From the NCBI RefSeq assembly GCF_009734385.1, contig NZ_CP046452.1, positions 2,446,219 to 2,510,218 on the forward strand: DNA of 64,000 bases. The letters run 5' to 3'. Source of the stretch: Corynebacterium kalinowskii. GTDB lineage: Bacteria > Actinomycetota > Actinomycetes > Mycobacteriales > Mycobacteriaceae. The position numbers were made by a program, and so were the translations under genes. The notes beneath the pieces were generated by a model that did no database searches, was not told the origin of the DNA, and was given only the letters and a program-made list of their open reading frames with translations. Shown here in pieces: positions 40,460 to 49,007 of this stretch. Numbering within the stretch: position 1 is the first letter of the stretch; every line of letters starts with the position of its first letter.

Positions 40460-40962
40460 GATTCAAAGAGCCAACCGGCAAGACCCTCGAGGAGTGGCTG
40501 CGTGAGCTCGGCGATCCGAGCGCCCTGACCCACCGCGAGATGGCAGCTTGGTTCGTCGATAAGGGCGTGCCCGCCTGGTGGGCGCAGAGCCTGACGGTCG
40601 CGGTGGAGCAGCAGATCGGCCGACGCGTCGTAGGCCAGACCTGCGCCGGCACCTTTTCAGCGAGCGCGAGCAAGACCATGCCAGGGGAGTGGGAGGCAAC
40701 TTTCGAAGCGTTTACTCGCTTTATGACTCCCGACCGCCTCCCCATGGCCGGTTCCGAGCCCAGCACGTCCGCGACGGAAAAGTGGCGTTACTGGCGCACG
40801 CAGCTTATCGACGGCTCTAAAGTTGTCATCACCTGCCAAGAAAAGCCTGGTGGCAAGGTCACTTTTGCGGTGAACCACGACGGACTCGAAGACAATGTTT
40901 CACGTGAAACCATGAAGATTCATTGGCGGGGTGTGCTCGGTGATTTTGTAGACACGCGCTAG
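40456..40962 (+). CDS. Unknown protein coupled to trpA, DUF4287/SRPBCC-like
   Basis: A 168-residue soluble protein. The first 55 residues (TGKTLEEWLRELGDPSALTHREMAAWF, then WWAQSLTVAVEQQIGRR) resemble DUF4287. The rest looks like a small START/SRPBCC-type domain (ATEKWRYWRTQLIDGSKVVITCQEKPGGKVTFAVNHDGLED). Its GTG overlaps the trpA stop, so it belongs to the trp operon physically; no role in tryptophan synthesis is known. parS site 6 is inside, read as N-V-S-R-E-T-M. Confidence 0.75.
   Translation: MRFKEPTGKTLEEWLRELGDPSALTHREMAAWFVDKGVPAWWAQSLTVAVEQQIGRRVVGQTCAGTFSASASKTMPGEWEATFEAFTRFMTPDRLPMAGSEPSTSATEKWRYWRTQLIDGSKVVITCQEKPGGKVTFAVNHDGLEDNVSRETMKIHWRGVLGDFVDTR
40896..40911. promoter_or_regulatory. 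parS site 6
   Basis: TGTTTCACGTGAAACC, 15 of 16 consensus bases, inside the gene downstream of trpA. Confidence 0.92.
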
Positions 40963-40965
40963 CAC

Positions 40966-40996
40966 TTGACAGTGACGTAGCGTCACTGGGTGTAAT
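40966..40996 (+). promoter_or_regulatory. MerR-type promoter with operator in a 19-base spacer
   Basis: TTGACA (40966-40971) and TGTAAT (40991-40996) are separated by 19 bases, the overlong spacing typical of MerR-controlled promoters. The spacer contains the dyad AGTGACG-TAG-CGTCACT (40971-40987). The merR-type gene begins six bases after the -10, so it is probably autoregulated and leaderless. Confidence 0.85.
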
Positions 40997-41002
40997 AAAG
41001 GT

Positions 41003-41764
41003 GTGCTTATCAAAGAACTAGCGGACACCGCGGGAACGACGGTCCGCACGGTGCGTTATTACCACCAGGAGGAGCTGCTGCCGATCCCGCGCGGCACACC
41101 CCGCGACTATAGCTTTGACCATCTGGTTCGGCTAATCCGCGTGCGGAATCTCGTCGCCAGCGGGCTCAGTATTAGCCAGGTGAAGAAACTCATCGGCTCT
41201 GCCGAGGTTGATGCGCAGGCCGAACTAGCCGCCACCAAGCGCAGCATCGACGAGCAAATAGGCGCGCTACTGGAACAAAAGGAGCGGCTTCAGCGCCTAG
41301 AGGAACGACATAATCAGGCACCCACTGCCATTCCTTTGCCACAGCGCATTACGAACTTTTATCGGCTTTTGCTGGAGCGGGAAGACGATCCCGTGATGCG
41401 CAAGGTGATCAAGCGCGAACAGCGCATGGTCGAAGTGCTGTCCCACCTTGGCTTCCTCGATAGCTTGGACTACTTGTGGTCGGAAGACCCTTCGGAAGAA
41501 TATCTAGACCTCGCGCTGCGCATGTTCCGCTCTTTCCGCAGCATTACCGAGCTTTCTTATGAGGACGCCGAGCGGGAAATCGATCAGATGATGGACGAGC
41601 ACATCCGGCTGTCCGGCTTCACCCCAGAACAGATGCCACGCGTCTTTGAGCAGTTCTTCGGCACTCCCGGCGGCATCAAACTCATCTACCTCGCCTACCC
41701 GCACCCCAACCACAAGCTCTACATCAGAAGATTTCTCGAGCGTTACGTTTTGGAGCAACCATGA
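41003..41764 (+). CDS. MerR-family regulator of the adjoining ABC exporter
   Basis: A 253-residue MerR protein. The N-terminal winged helix (LIKELADTAGTTVRTVRYYHQEELLP, then RDYSFDHLVRLIRVRNLVASGLSISQVKKLI) is followed by a coiled coil (about residues 70-100) and a long C-terminal domain without a Cys metal site, so the ligand is likely an organic compound. The GTG start is six bases after TGTAAT. The ATPase gene starts in its stop codon, making regulator and exporter one operon. Confidence 0.88.
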   Translation: MLIKELADTAGTTVRTVRYYHQEELLPIPRGTPRDYSFDHLVRLIRVRNLVASGLSISQVKKLIGSAEVDAQAELAATKRSIDEQIGALLEQKERLQRLEERHNQAPTAIPLPQRITNFYRLLLEREDDPVMRKVIKREQRMVEVLSHLGFLDSLDYLWSEDPSEEYLDLALRMFRSFRSITELSYEDAEREIDQMMDEHIRLSGFTPEQMPRVFEQFFGTPGGIKLIYLAYPHPNHKLYIRRFLERYVLEQP

Positions 41765-42600
41765 ACGTCATCACCATCAACAACCTCACCATTCAGTTCG
41801 GAAATTTCAAGGCGCTGGATGGCCTCGACATGTCTGTCGAGGAAGGCAGCATCCATGGATTTCTGGGGCCGAATGGCTCCGGCAAGTCCACCACCATTCG
41901 CACTCTGCTCGGCCTGCTTCATCCAAAGAGTGGGGAAGTACGCGTATTGGGGGAGGACCCCAAGACTAATCCGGCAGTTCTCAAGCGGGTGGCATACGTC
42001 CCCGGCGACGTCACCTTATGGCCGAACCTCACCGGCTTCGAGACCTTCCGCGCGCTCGAGAGTCTGCGCGGTCGACCGACAGATCGACAACGGGAGAAGG
42101 AACTCATAGAAGCCTTCGAACTCGACCCAACCAAGAAGGCGAAGAGCTACTCGACGGGCAACCGTCGCAAAGTGCTCCTCGTCGCAGCACTCAGCGCTAA
42201 CGCAGAACTGCTCATTATGGACGAGCCGACCGCCGGCCTCGATCCGCTGATGGAGCGGGTGTTCCAAGCCCAATTGAAGAAAGACAACGAGCGCGGGGCT
42301 TCAGTACTGCTATCAAGCCACATTCTGAGTGAGGTAGAAGCCCTCTGTGATTCCGTCACTGTGATTAAAGACGGTCGGGTCGCTCAACGGGGCAAAATCG
42401 ACACTTTGCGCGAACTTGCCGGCCACCGGGTGAGTGCCAACGTCGATGGGAAGCACATCTTGGAAACGGTTCCGGAGACTAACGTGAACGCCATCCTCGA
42501 GCGGCTGCTTGCCCAAGGCGCAACCAACATCTCTGTCACTACCGCGAGCCTGGAGGAGACATTCCTCAAGGCATACGCTAATGATGGGAGTGACCAATGA
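41761..42600 (+). CDS. ABC-2 type exporter, ATP-binding protein
   Basis: A 279-residue ATPase: Walker A GPNGSGKSTT near residue 36-45, the signature region KSYSTGNRRKVLLVAAL (S-T-G-N in place of S-G-G-Q, as in drug/polyketide exporters), Walker B LLIMDEPTAGLDP and a switch His in LLSSHILSEVE. The C-terminal 70 residues form the usual accessory domain. It overlaps both neighbours (ATGA), so it works with the downstream permease. Confidence 0.92.
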   Translation: MNVITINNLTIQFGNFKALDGLDMSVEEGSIHGFLGPNGSGKSTTIRTLLGLLHPKSGEVRVLGEDPKTNPAVLKRVAYVPGDVTLWPNLTGFETFRALESLRGRPTDRQREKELIEAFELDPTKKAKSYSTGNRRKVLLVAALSANAELLIMDEPTAGLDPLMERVFQAQLKKDNERGASVLLSSHILSEVEALCDSVTVIKDGRVAQRGKIDTLRELAGHRVSANVDGKHILETVPETNVNAILERLLAQGATNISVTTASLEETFLKAYANDGSDQ

Positions 42601-44183
42601 AAGCGCTAACTTACGCTCGGCATGAATTACGAATAAATCGGGTGTTTTTACTTGCCTGGATTATCCCATTATGGTCCATACCCACCATGTTTATTCCCGC
42701 CTATGAGTCTTATTATCCAAATGTCGAGGACCGGCAAGGACTCATCAGCGGCATGCAAATCAATCTAGGCATGCGCGCCATGTACGGCAAGCTGTACGAT
42801 CCTGGCACCCTCGGCCAACTCATGGCATGGGAGGGCGCGGGCTGGCTGTTGATCCTCAGCGCGGTGATGGCCGTGATCTTGACCTTCCGATGCTACCGAA
42901 AGCCGGAAGCGAGCAGCCTAGGGGAGCTGCCCCGTGCAACAGGTCTCAGCCGGCTCGACATTGCCCTCGGCACGTTGCTCCTCGTCTCCGCTGTCTCGTT
43001 GATCCTCGGCTTGGGCATTACTGGCGTTCTCGTCGCCCTCAATGCCTTCTACGGAGAAATGTCGACCAAGGGAGCCGTTGCCTACGGCCTCGCCATCTTC
43101 ATCAGCACCCTTGGCTCGGCAGTCCTCGCGGCCGCCGCTAGTCTGTTCACCCGTAATGAACACACCCGCGTCGGCTTATTACTAGTGGGGTTGGGGTACA
43201 TGTCGCGCGCGCTTGCCGACGTCCAAGGCATCGACTTCTTCAACTGGATCACCCCTCTGGGTTGGTTTGGCCTCGTGCGACCCTTCACCGATGACCGATT
43301 CTGGGTGCTTGGCATCGCCTTTGCCGCCACCACGGCTCTGGCTGCACTGTGGCTCTACGCGGAGCGCGGTCGAGAGTACGGCATGGGAATTCTCCCCGTT
43401 ACGCAGCGCAAGGCGCCAAAGCCACGTGCTATTGGAAGCCCGTGGAAGCTACGCCGTCTGCTGGATCGCGGTTTCCATCTCACGTGGGTGATCACCGCGT
43501 TCGCTATTTCCCTGTTCATGTCGAGCCTCAGTTCCTCGATGGATGATCTGCTGAAAGAAGACGAGACCACAGGTCAGATCTTCAAGCAGATGTTCGGCGG
43601 TATGAATCTTGAAATCGCCTTTCTGACCTACATGGCTGACTTCCTCGGCATCATCATGGCCGTTGCTGCAGTCGCCGGGGTAATGAAACTGCGCGGTGAG
43701 GAGCGCGATCGGCACGTAGATCTAATCCGGGCCCAGGGCACGTCCCGGGAGCTGCCAATGAAGCTGCAAGCAGCCTCCACGGTGACGTTCATTGTGGGAG
43801 TCGTCCTAGCCATGGTTGCCGGTAGTGTTCTGGGCGTCATGCTGCAGTCAAAGCATGCAGAGGACGTGTGGAAGGTCGCTGCCACAGCGAACGCCGCCCA
43901 GGTGGCCCCGATGCTCGTGCTTGCGGGCCTGACGGCACTACTCATTGGACTCTGGCCGAAACAAGCGTGGGTGTCCTGGCTGCCATTGATCTACTCGGCA
44001 GTTGTCTCCATCATCGCACCATTGTTCCAGGCTCCCGAATGGTTGCTCAAGACCTCGGCCTTCGGCCATACGATCTACTCCGAGGACACCTCAGCATGGC
44101 CGGCCTGGGTGGCAATGATGATCATTGGCACGATCGGGTTGATCGCGGCGTGGATTTTCGCAGGTAAGAGGGAAATTGCGTAG
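42597..44183 (+). CDS. ABC-2 type exporter permease
   Basis: A 528-residue membrane protein with about twelve helices in two halves, resembling COG3559 exporters of polyketide antibiotics. The cytoplasmic loops carry YRKPEASSLGELPRATGLSRLDIALG and LRGEERDRHVDLIRAQGTSR, two equivalent motifs of the duplicated halves. Together with the ATPase it is expected to export hydrophobic compounds and to be induced through the MerR regulator. The substrate is unknown. Confidence 0.87.
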   Translation: MKALTYARHELRINRVFLLAWIIPLWSIPTMFIPAYESYYPNVEDRQGLISGMQINLGMRAMYGKLYDPGTLGQLMAWEGAGWLLILSAVMAVILTFRCYRKPEASSLGELPRATGLSRLDIALGTLLLVSAVSLILGLGITGVLVALNAFYGEMSTKGAVAYGLAIFISTLGSAVLAAAASLFTRNEHTRVGLLLVGLGYMSRALADVQGIDFFNWITPLGWFGLVRPFTDDRFWVLGIAFAATTALAALWLYAERGREYGMGILPVTQRKAPKPRAIGSPWKLRRLLDRGFHLTWVITAFAISLFMSSLSSSMDDLLKEDETTGQIFKQMFGGMNLEIAFLTYMADFLGIIMAVAAVAGVMKLRGEERDRHVDLIRAQGTSRELPMKLQAASTVTFIVGVVLAMVAGSVLGVMLQSKHAEDVWKVAATANAAQVAPMLVLAGLTALLIGLWPKQAWVSWLPLIYSAVVSIIAPLFQAPEWLLKTSAFGHTIYSEDTSAWPAWVAMMIIGTIGLIAAWIFAGKREIA

Positions 44184-44193
44184 GCTCTAAGCC

Positions 44194-44571
44194 ATGACTG
44201 ATTTTTCTTGCAGCAGGCGTATGTTCCTCCTCGGCACCGCAACCACCTTCGCAGGTGCGGTGCTCGCCGCGTGTGGCAGCGAGAAGGCAGGTGGCGTCGC
44301 CATCTCAGACGTACCTGTCGGAAGCGCTGTGTTGGTCGATAATTTCATCATCGCCCAACCATCCGCAGGCGTGTACAAGGCATACAGCAACGTGTGCCCC
44401 CACCAGGGCGCTGACATCAACAAGATCGAAGGCGGACAGGCCATCTGCCCGAAGCACAACTCGGTCTTTAGCCTAGAAGACGGGTCAGTAGTCTCCGGCC
44501 CGGCGCGAGGCGCCATGGCTCCGGCCAAGCTAACCAAAGAGGGCGATCAGCTCCAGGTCGCGCGGGCGTAG
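44194..44571 (+). CDS. Tat-exported Rieske-type [2Fe-2S] lipoprotein, second copy
   Basis: A 125-residue paralogue of the protein at 25923-26321. The signal part CSRRMFLLGTATTFAGAVLAAC is nearly identical to that copy, with the twin-arginine motif and lipobox. Cluster ligands are C-P-H in NVCPHQGAD and C-P-K-H in AICPKHNSVF. TAGGCT stands seven bases before the ATG and overlaps the stop of the exporter gene, so it is probably transcribed separately, without a leader. Its last 25 bases overlap the convergent flavin oxidoreductase gene. Confidence 0.85.
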   Translation: MTDFSCSRRMFLLGTATTFAGAVLAACGSEKAGGVAISDVPVGSAVLVDNFIIAQPSAGVYKAYSNVCPHQGADINKIEGGQAICPKHNSVFSLEDGSVVSGPARGAMAPAKLTKEGDQLQVARA

Positions 44572-45590
44572 CTCGCAGCCACATCGAACTCGGCCCCAAG
44601 CTCATGCGCGGCGCGCCACGGCCAGTGCGGATCGCGCAGTGCGGCGCGACCGATGAGAACAGCGTCGAGTTCTTCGCGTTCCAGATAGCCGTTGGCTTGC
44701 GCTGGTTCTGTAATCAGGCCGACGCCGGCGGTAAAGATGCCGGTTTCGCGACGAATCTCGGCCGCAAGATCGGTTTGATAGTTCGGCGCAACCGGGATGT
44801 CGGCTGGGACCAGGCCACCGCTGGAAACGGACAGTACATCCACGCCGCGTTCCTGCAGCAGGCGCGTGAGCTCGATCGTCTGAGCGACGTCCCAGGATGC
44901 CTGCTCGTCGACCCAGTCTGTCGCCGAAACGCGGACGATCAGCGGCATGCCTTCAGGAATGGTGTCGCGGACAGCGTCGACGACCTCCAAAATGAGGCGG
45001 GTGCGTCCAGCGAAAGTGCCGCCGTAGTCGTCGATACGCGTGTTGCTCAGTGGCGACAAAAACTGGTGCAGTAGGTAGCCGTGGGCGGCGTGAATTTCAA
45101 CGGCGTCGAAGCCAGCAGCGACGGCGCAGCGGGCCGATTCGGCAAACTGGCTGGGAATCTGCAGCACTTCAGCGTGAGTCATGGAGCCGGGCTCGATCGT
45201 CTCCCAGCCACCTTCCGCCGGTGGGACGGTTCCGCGAGAGAAACCGGGAAGTCCGGGGTAAGTCGACGCTTTGCGCCCGGCGTGAGCGAGCTGCACCGCC
45301 ATTTTTGCTCCCTGCGCTTGCGCAAAGGACACGATGGGATGCCAGGCAAGGATGTGCTTGGCCGACCAGAGGCCGGTGTCGCGCGGGCTAATGCGCCCCT
45401 CGGGAGCCACGGCGCTCGCCTCAACGATGATGAGGCCAAAGCCACCGACAGCGCGGGCGCCGTAGTGCGTGAGGTGCCAGTTGTTAGGCACGCCGTCTTC
45501 CGTAGTCACCTGGTACTGGCACATCGGTGGCAGCCAGATGCGATTTTTAATCTCCAGGTCACGGATGGTCACCGGCGCGAATATATTCAT
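44547..45590 (-). CDS. NADH:flavin oxidoreductase, old yellow enzyme family (YqjM-like)
   Basis: The 347-residue FMN enzyme starts MNIFAPVTIRDLEIKNRIWLPPMCQY, with the YqjM-type Cys that tunes FMN. VQLAHAGRK, EIHAAHGYLLHQFLSPLSNTR (His-x-x-His substrate site), RVSATDWV and GVGLI/IGRAALRDPHWP follow. Such enzymes reduce activated C=C bonds with NAD(P)H. The end overlaps the Rieske lipoprotein gene in the convergent sense. parS site 7 lies upstream of its start. Confidence 0.92.
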   Translation of the reverse strand: MNIFAPVTIRDLEIKNRIWLPPMCQYQVTTEDGVPNNWHLTHYGARAVGGFGLIIVEASAVAPEGRISPRDTGLWSAKHILAWHPIVSFAQAQGAKMAVQLAHAGRKASTYPGLPGFSRGTVPPAEGGWETIEPGSMTHAEVLQIPSQFAESARCAVAAGFDAVEIHAAHGYLLHQFLSPLSNTRIDDYGGTFAGRTRLILEVVDAVRDTIPEGMPLIVRVSATDWVDEQASWDVAQTIELTRLLQERGVDVLSVSSGGLVPADIPVAPNYQTDLAAEIRRETGIFTAGVGLITEPAQANGYLEREELDAVLIGRAALRDPHWPWRAAHELGAEFDVAASYARATWS

Positions 45591-45607
45591 GAGTCCTAAG
45601 AATACGC

Positions 45608-45623
45608 CGTTTCACGTGAAACA
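45608..45623. promoter_or_regulatory. parS site 7
   Basis: CGTTTCACGTGAAACA, 15 of 16 consensus bases. It is in the non-coding divergent region between the flavin oxidoreductase and the transporter gene. Confidence 0.9.
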
Positions 45624-45650
45624 TGTCTCAACTTTTCCTACAGTTGCCGT

Positions 45651-46586
45651 ATGAAGCCGAAAGTAGACATCCTGATCGTGCTCATCGTGCTCGCCGTCGT
45701 CGTGGCTATCATCGCCCCGGTGTCCGGCGCCGCCGCACATGCGTTTTCGATCGCCACTTCCATCGCCATCGCGCTACTGTTCTTCCTCTATGGTGCGCGT
45801 TTGTCTCCCGCAGAGGCACTCGCCGGTTTCAAGCACTGGCGGCTCCACCTCACCATCCTCGTGTTTACTTTCGTGTTCTACCCCCTGATTGGACTTGGGC
45901 TTAGGCCGTTCGCGGGGAGCATGGGGGACGGCATTTTGTATCTGACCTTGGTGCCGTCGACGGTGCAGTCCTCGGTGGCCTTCACCTCCATCGCGCGCGG
46001 CAACGTTGCCGGATCCATCGTGAGCGCCAGTGCGTCGAACCTGCTCGGGGTGATTATTACCCCGCTGCTGGTCATGTTGACGATGCAGGCTGGGGGAGGG
46101 GTCAAGGTAGATGGTCAGGTGTTCATGGACATCGCCGTTCAGCTGCTTTTGCCGTTCGTGCTCGGCCAGCTCGCTCGTAAGTGGGTAAAGGGCGTCGCGG
46201 CGCACAAAGCAACGAAAATCGTCGACCGCGGTTCCATCACCATGGTGGTCTATTCGGCTTTCTCCGCCGGTATGGTGGCCGGGGTATGGCAAAGCGTCTC
46301 ACTGACCCAGATCCTCGCACTGTGTGGCTTCTCGGTGGTCTTGGTCATCGCAATGCTGGTGCTCACCCGTTGGATCGCAGGCTTGCTGGGCTTCAACCGC
46401 GCGGACCGCATCGCCATCGAATTCTGTGGCTCCAAGAAGTCCCTGGCCACGGGCCTGCCAATGGCGGCCGTCATCTTCGGCTCCGGTGGCTTGGGTCTGC
46501 TCATCTTGCCGCTAATGATCTACCACCAGATCCAGCTGATGATCTGCTCGCTGCTGGCCTCGCATTACGCCAAGCAGCCCCACTAA
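45651..46586 (+). CDS. Bile acid:sodium symporter (BASS) family transporter
   Basis: The 311-residue protein has nine or ten helices and BASS/SBF-like motifs: FFLYGARLSPAEALAG, LVPSTVQSSVAFTSIARGNVAGSIVSASASN (crossover region) and FCGSKKSLATGLPMAAVIF. Family members carry organic anions such as bile acids, pantoate or 2-oxoacids with Na+. The substrate is unknown; this belongs to the PF13593-type (SBF_like) branch. TACAGT stands six bases before the ATG, predicting a leaderless mRNA. Confidence 0.87.
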   Translation: MKPKVDILIVLIVLAVVVAIIAPVSGAAAHAFSIATSIAIALLFFLYGARLSPAEALAGFKHWRLHLTILVFTFVFYPLIGLGLRPFAGSMGDGILYLTLVPSTVQSSVAFTSIARGNVAGSIVSASASNLLGVIITPLLVMLTMQAGGGVKVDGQVFMDIAVQLLLPFVLGQLARKWVKGVAAHKATKIVDRGSITMVVYSAFSAGMVAGVWQSVSLTQILALCGFSVVLVIAMLVLTRWIAGLLGFNRADRIAIEFCGSKKSLATGLPMAAVIFGSGGLGLLILPLMIYHQIQLMICSLLASHYAKQPH

Positions 46587-46589
46587 GGT

Positions 46590-46605
46590 GGTTTCACGTG
46601 AAACT
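46590..46605. promoter_or_regulatory. parS site 8
   Basis: GGTTTCACGTGAAACT, 14 of 16 consensus bases with a perfect 14-base core. Its central GTG is the probable start codon of the next gene. Confidence 0.88.
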
Positions 46606-46906
46606 TCTCTATGTTAAAACCACGCTGCGGGTCCCCGGAATCGCTCCCGTCGTCCACCTCGCCGAACTCGAACACGCCGAGGGCTCACCGCTGTGCAAGC
46701 CAGCGCGCATGCTGGAAGCCACCGAAGACGGCCTCATCACCGGCGCTTTTCGACGCCAACCGCCCCTCAATCACGGCATGTCCCACCCACCCCAGCAACT
46801 CATTCCGCACCCAGATTCCTGGGGCGATCTCCCTGATATCACTTCCGACCGCATGACGGCAGAGGAATTTGAGGGGCTGTGGCAAGAGGCCATGCAGAAG
46901 TTCTAG
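46598..46906 (+). CDS. Hypothetical protein
   Basis: A 102-residue protein, MKLLYVKTTLRVPGIAPVV at the N-terminus, Pro- and His-rich in the middle (GAFRRQPPLNHGMSHPPQQLIPHPDSWGDLPD) and ending TAEEFEGLWQEAMQKF. I recognise no domain. The GTG in the centre of parS site 8 is the best start: AAGGTGG lies six bases before it. It ends in a four-base overlap with the convergent YqgE gene. Small proteins of this kind occur beside the pcnA region in corynebacteria, but the function is unknown. Confidence 0.7.
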   Translation: MKLLYVKTTLRVPGIAPVVHLAELEHAEGSPLCKPARMLEATEDGLITGAFRRQPPLNHGMSHPPQQLIPHPDSWGDLPDITSDRMTAEEFEGLWQEAMQKF

Positions 46907-47517
46907 TTGTCTTCCAGGTCGGCCGGGAACGTCGCGAATAGCGGCAGCGGCATCGGCTGGCGACGCAGCACCTCGGCCCAAAGGTCCACGGCCCCCGGCG
47001 CGATGATGTCGGAGGCGAGAGCTGGGGTGGCGTACCAGTAGCCTTGGCCCAGTTCTTCGGCAAGATCATTGCCTTGCCACTCGATGAAGCCAGCGAACAG
47101 GCGGACGGATTCGACGATGTCTTGCAGCTGTTCAATGGGGGTGCGCAGGTCGATGACCACGATCCGGTGGTCGAGGTAGCGCACGAACGGCACCTCCGCC
47201 AAGGCAGCGGGCGTGAGTCCCGCCTTGAGTACGCCGAGGGCGACGATCGAATCGCGATTCTCTTCGCCACCAACGTAAAACGCTTGGGGTTTGGCCACGA
47301 GGGGAACTAGGTGCTCCATCACGTTGGCTACGGCGATGTCGCCGCGCATATTCAGGGCTACGCCAAGGGTGTGCTCAGCGGTTTGTTCGACCACCATCAC
47401 GACGCTGCGAGTACGAAAGTCCAGGTCCATGCCGGGGGCGGCCAGGAGTAGGGTGCCGGGGTGGACATCGCCAAGCTCGAGCGCGCGAAAGAGCCGGTCG
47501 GCAAAGAAGTCTTCCAT
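46903..47517 (-). CDS. YqgE/AlgH family protein (UPF0301)
   Basis: A 204-residue protein with the UPF0301 pattern: HPGTLLLAAPGMDLDFRTRSVVMVVEQ, TLGVALNM, FYVGGEENRDSIVALGV, VRLFAGFIEWQGNDLAEELGQGYWYA. The family has a known fold but no established function. The ATG directly follows the stop of the pcnA-type gene, with AAGGA upstream, so both are co-transcribed. Confidence 0.9.
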   Translation of the reverse strand: MEDFFADRLFRALELGDVHPGTLLLAAPGMDLDFRTRSVVMVVEQTAEHTLGVALNMRGDIAVANVMEHLVPLVAKPQAFYVGGEENRDSIVALGVLKAGLTPAALAEVPFVRYLDHRIVVIDLRTPIEQLQDIVESVRLFAGFIEWQGNDLAEELGQGYWYATPALASDIIAPGAVDLWAEVLRRQPMPLPLFATFPADLEDN

Positions 47518-48951
47518 TTACTGTTCCTTCCACCAGGCGAGCAACGCCTGCTCGGCTTCCTCGGGGGTGAGCGGGCCGCGCTCCAGGCGCAGCTCTTTGA
47601 GGTACGCCCAAGCGCGACCTACCTCGGGACCAGGCTTCAGTCCGAGCAACGACATGATGGCGTTGCCGTCGAGGTCTGGGCGCACGCGAGCTAGGTCTTC
47701 CTTTTCCGCTAACTCCGCGATCCGCTCTTCCAACCCATCATAGGCGCGGCGGAGTCGTTCGGACTTGCGTTTGTTGCGGGTGGTGCAGTCGGCGCGAACG
47801 AGCTTGTGCAGGCGGGGGAGGAGTTCCCCGGCATCGGCCACGTAGCGTCGCACCGCGGAATCGGTCCACGCGTCCTCACCGTAGCCGTAGAAGCGCATGT
47901 GGAGAAACACCAGCTGAGACACATCGGAGGTCATCTGCTTGGAGTACTTAAGTGTCCGGAAGCGCTTGCGTACTAGCTTCGCGCCGACCACCTCGTGGTG
48001 GTGGAAGCTCACGCGGCCGGAATCAAAGGAACGGGTGGCTGGCTTGCCCACGTCGTGAAGCAGCGCTGCCCAGCGCAGCACCAGGTCGGGCCCGTCTTCT
48101 TCTTGCTCCATGGCCTGACGCAACACTGTCATGGAGTGGGCGTAGACGTCCTTGTGCTGCATGTGCTCGTCGGCTTCCATTTGAATGCCGGAAAGCTCAG
48201 GCAGGATGCGGTCGGCAAGTCCCGTGGTCACCAGCAGATCGAAGCCGTCCCACGGGGCCTCGCCGCCGATGAGCTTATCGAGCTCCACCTGGATGCGTTC
48301 CGCAGTAATCCGATCGATCTCCGTCGCCATGTCAGCCATCGCCTCGCGCACGCGGGGTGCGACACTAAAACCCAGCTGGGAGACGAAGCGGGCGGCGCGC
48401 AACATGCGCAGCGGGTCATCGTGGAAGCTTTGCGACGGCAACGCCGGCGTATCCAATTCACCAGCAAGCAGCGCGTCGAGCCCATTTAACGGGTCATGGA
48501 ATTCCAGGGTGCCATCGCCGAGGATCTCCACCGCCATCGCGTTGACAGTGAAATCGCGGCGAACCAGGTCGCCCTCCAAGTTCGATCCGAATTGGACCTC
48601 CGGGTTACGGGAGGAACCATCGTAGGTATCGGAGCGGAAGGTGGTGATTTCGATCTGCTGGCCGTGCTTTTCTGCAGACAGGGTTCCGAAGTCGATCCCG
48701 GTGTCCCACACGACATCGGCGTAGTCGTCAAGAATGGCTCGGGTCACCTCCGGACGAGCGGAGGTAGTGAAGTCAAGGTCGTGGCTCAGCTTGCCGAGTA
48801 ACGCATCGCGCACCGATCCGCCCACCAGGTAGAGGGCGTGCCCTTGCTCCCCAAACCGTGCGGCCAGAGGGGCCAGAGTTTCGGAAAGGTCTTCCAGCGC
48901 GGTGGTTGCGCGGGCGAGCATGCCCAAACGGGCGGTTTCATCGGAATACAC
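47518..48951 (-). CDS. CCA tRNA nucleotidyltransferase / poly(A) polymerase family
   Basis: The 477-residue enzyme adds or repairs the 3' CCA of tRNA. The nucleotidyltransferase motif is LVGGSVRDALLGKLSHDLDF, then RRDFTVNAMAVEI, DDPLRMLRAARF and ERIQVELDKL; an HD domain (WAALLHDVGKPATR and HHHEVVGAKLVRK) follows. It matches the Rv3907c/PcnA position in mycobacteria. I chose the GTG seven bases after TAGAAT on the minus strand (leaderless); longer readings are low-complexity sequence across the divergent promoter. Confidence 0.92.
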   Translation of the reverse strand: MYSDETARLGMLARATTALEDLSETLAPLAARFGEQGHALYLVGGSVRDALLGKLSHDLDFTTSARPEVTRAILDDYADVVWDTGIDFGTLSAEKHGQQIEITTFRSDTYDGSSRNPEVQFGSNLEGDLVRRDFTVNAMAVEILGDGTLEFHDPLNGLDALLAGELDTPALPSQSFHDDPLRMLRAARFVSQLGFSVAPRVREAMADMATEIDRITAERIQVELDKLIGGEAPWDGFDLLVTTGLADRILPELSGIQMEADEHMQHKDVYAHSMTVLRQAMEQEEDGPDLVLRWAALLHDVGKPATRSFDSGRVSFHHHEVVGAKLVRKRFRTLKYSKQMTSDVSQLVFLHMRFYGYGEDAWTDSAVRRYVADAGELLPRLHKLVRADCTTRNKRKSERLRRAYDGLEERIAELAEKEDLARVRPDLDGNAIMSLLGLKPGPEVGRAWAYLKELRLERGPLTPEEAEQALLAWWKEQ

Positions 48952-49007
48952 CCCGCTTATTCTACCAATCCTCCTATCTGCACCCGGAGCAGGATACGAT
49001 GTTAAGG

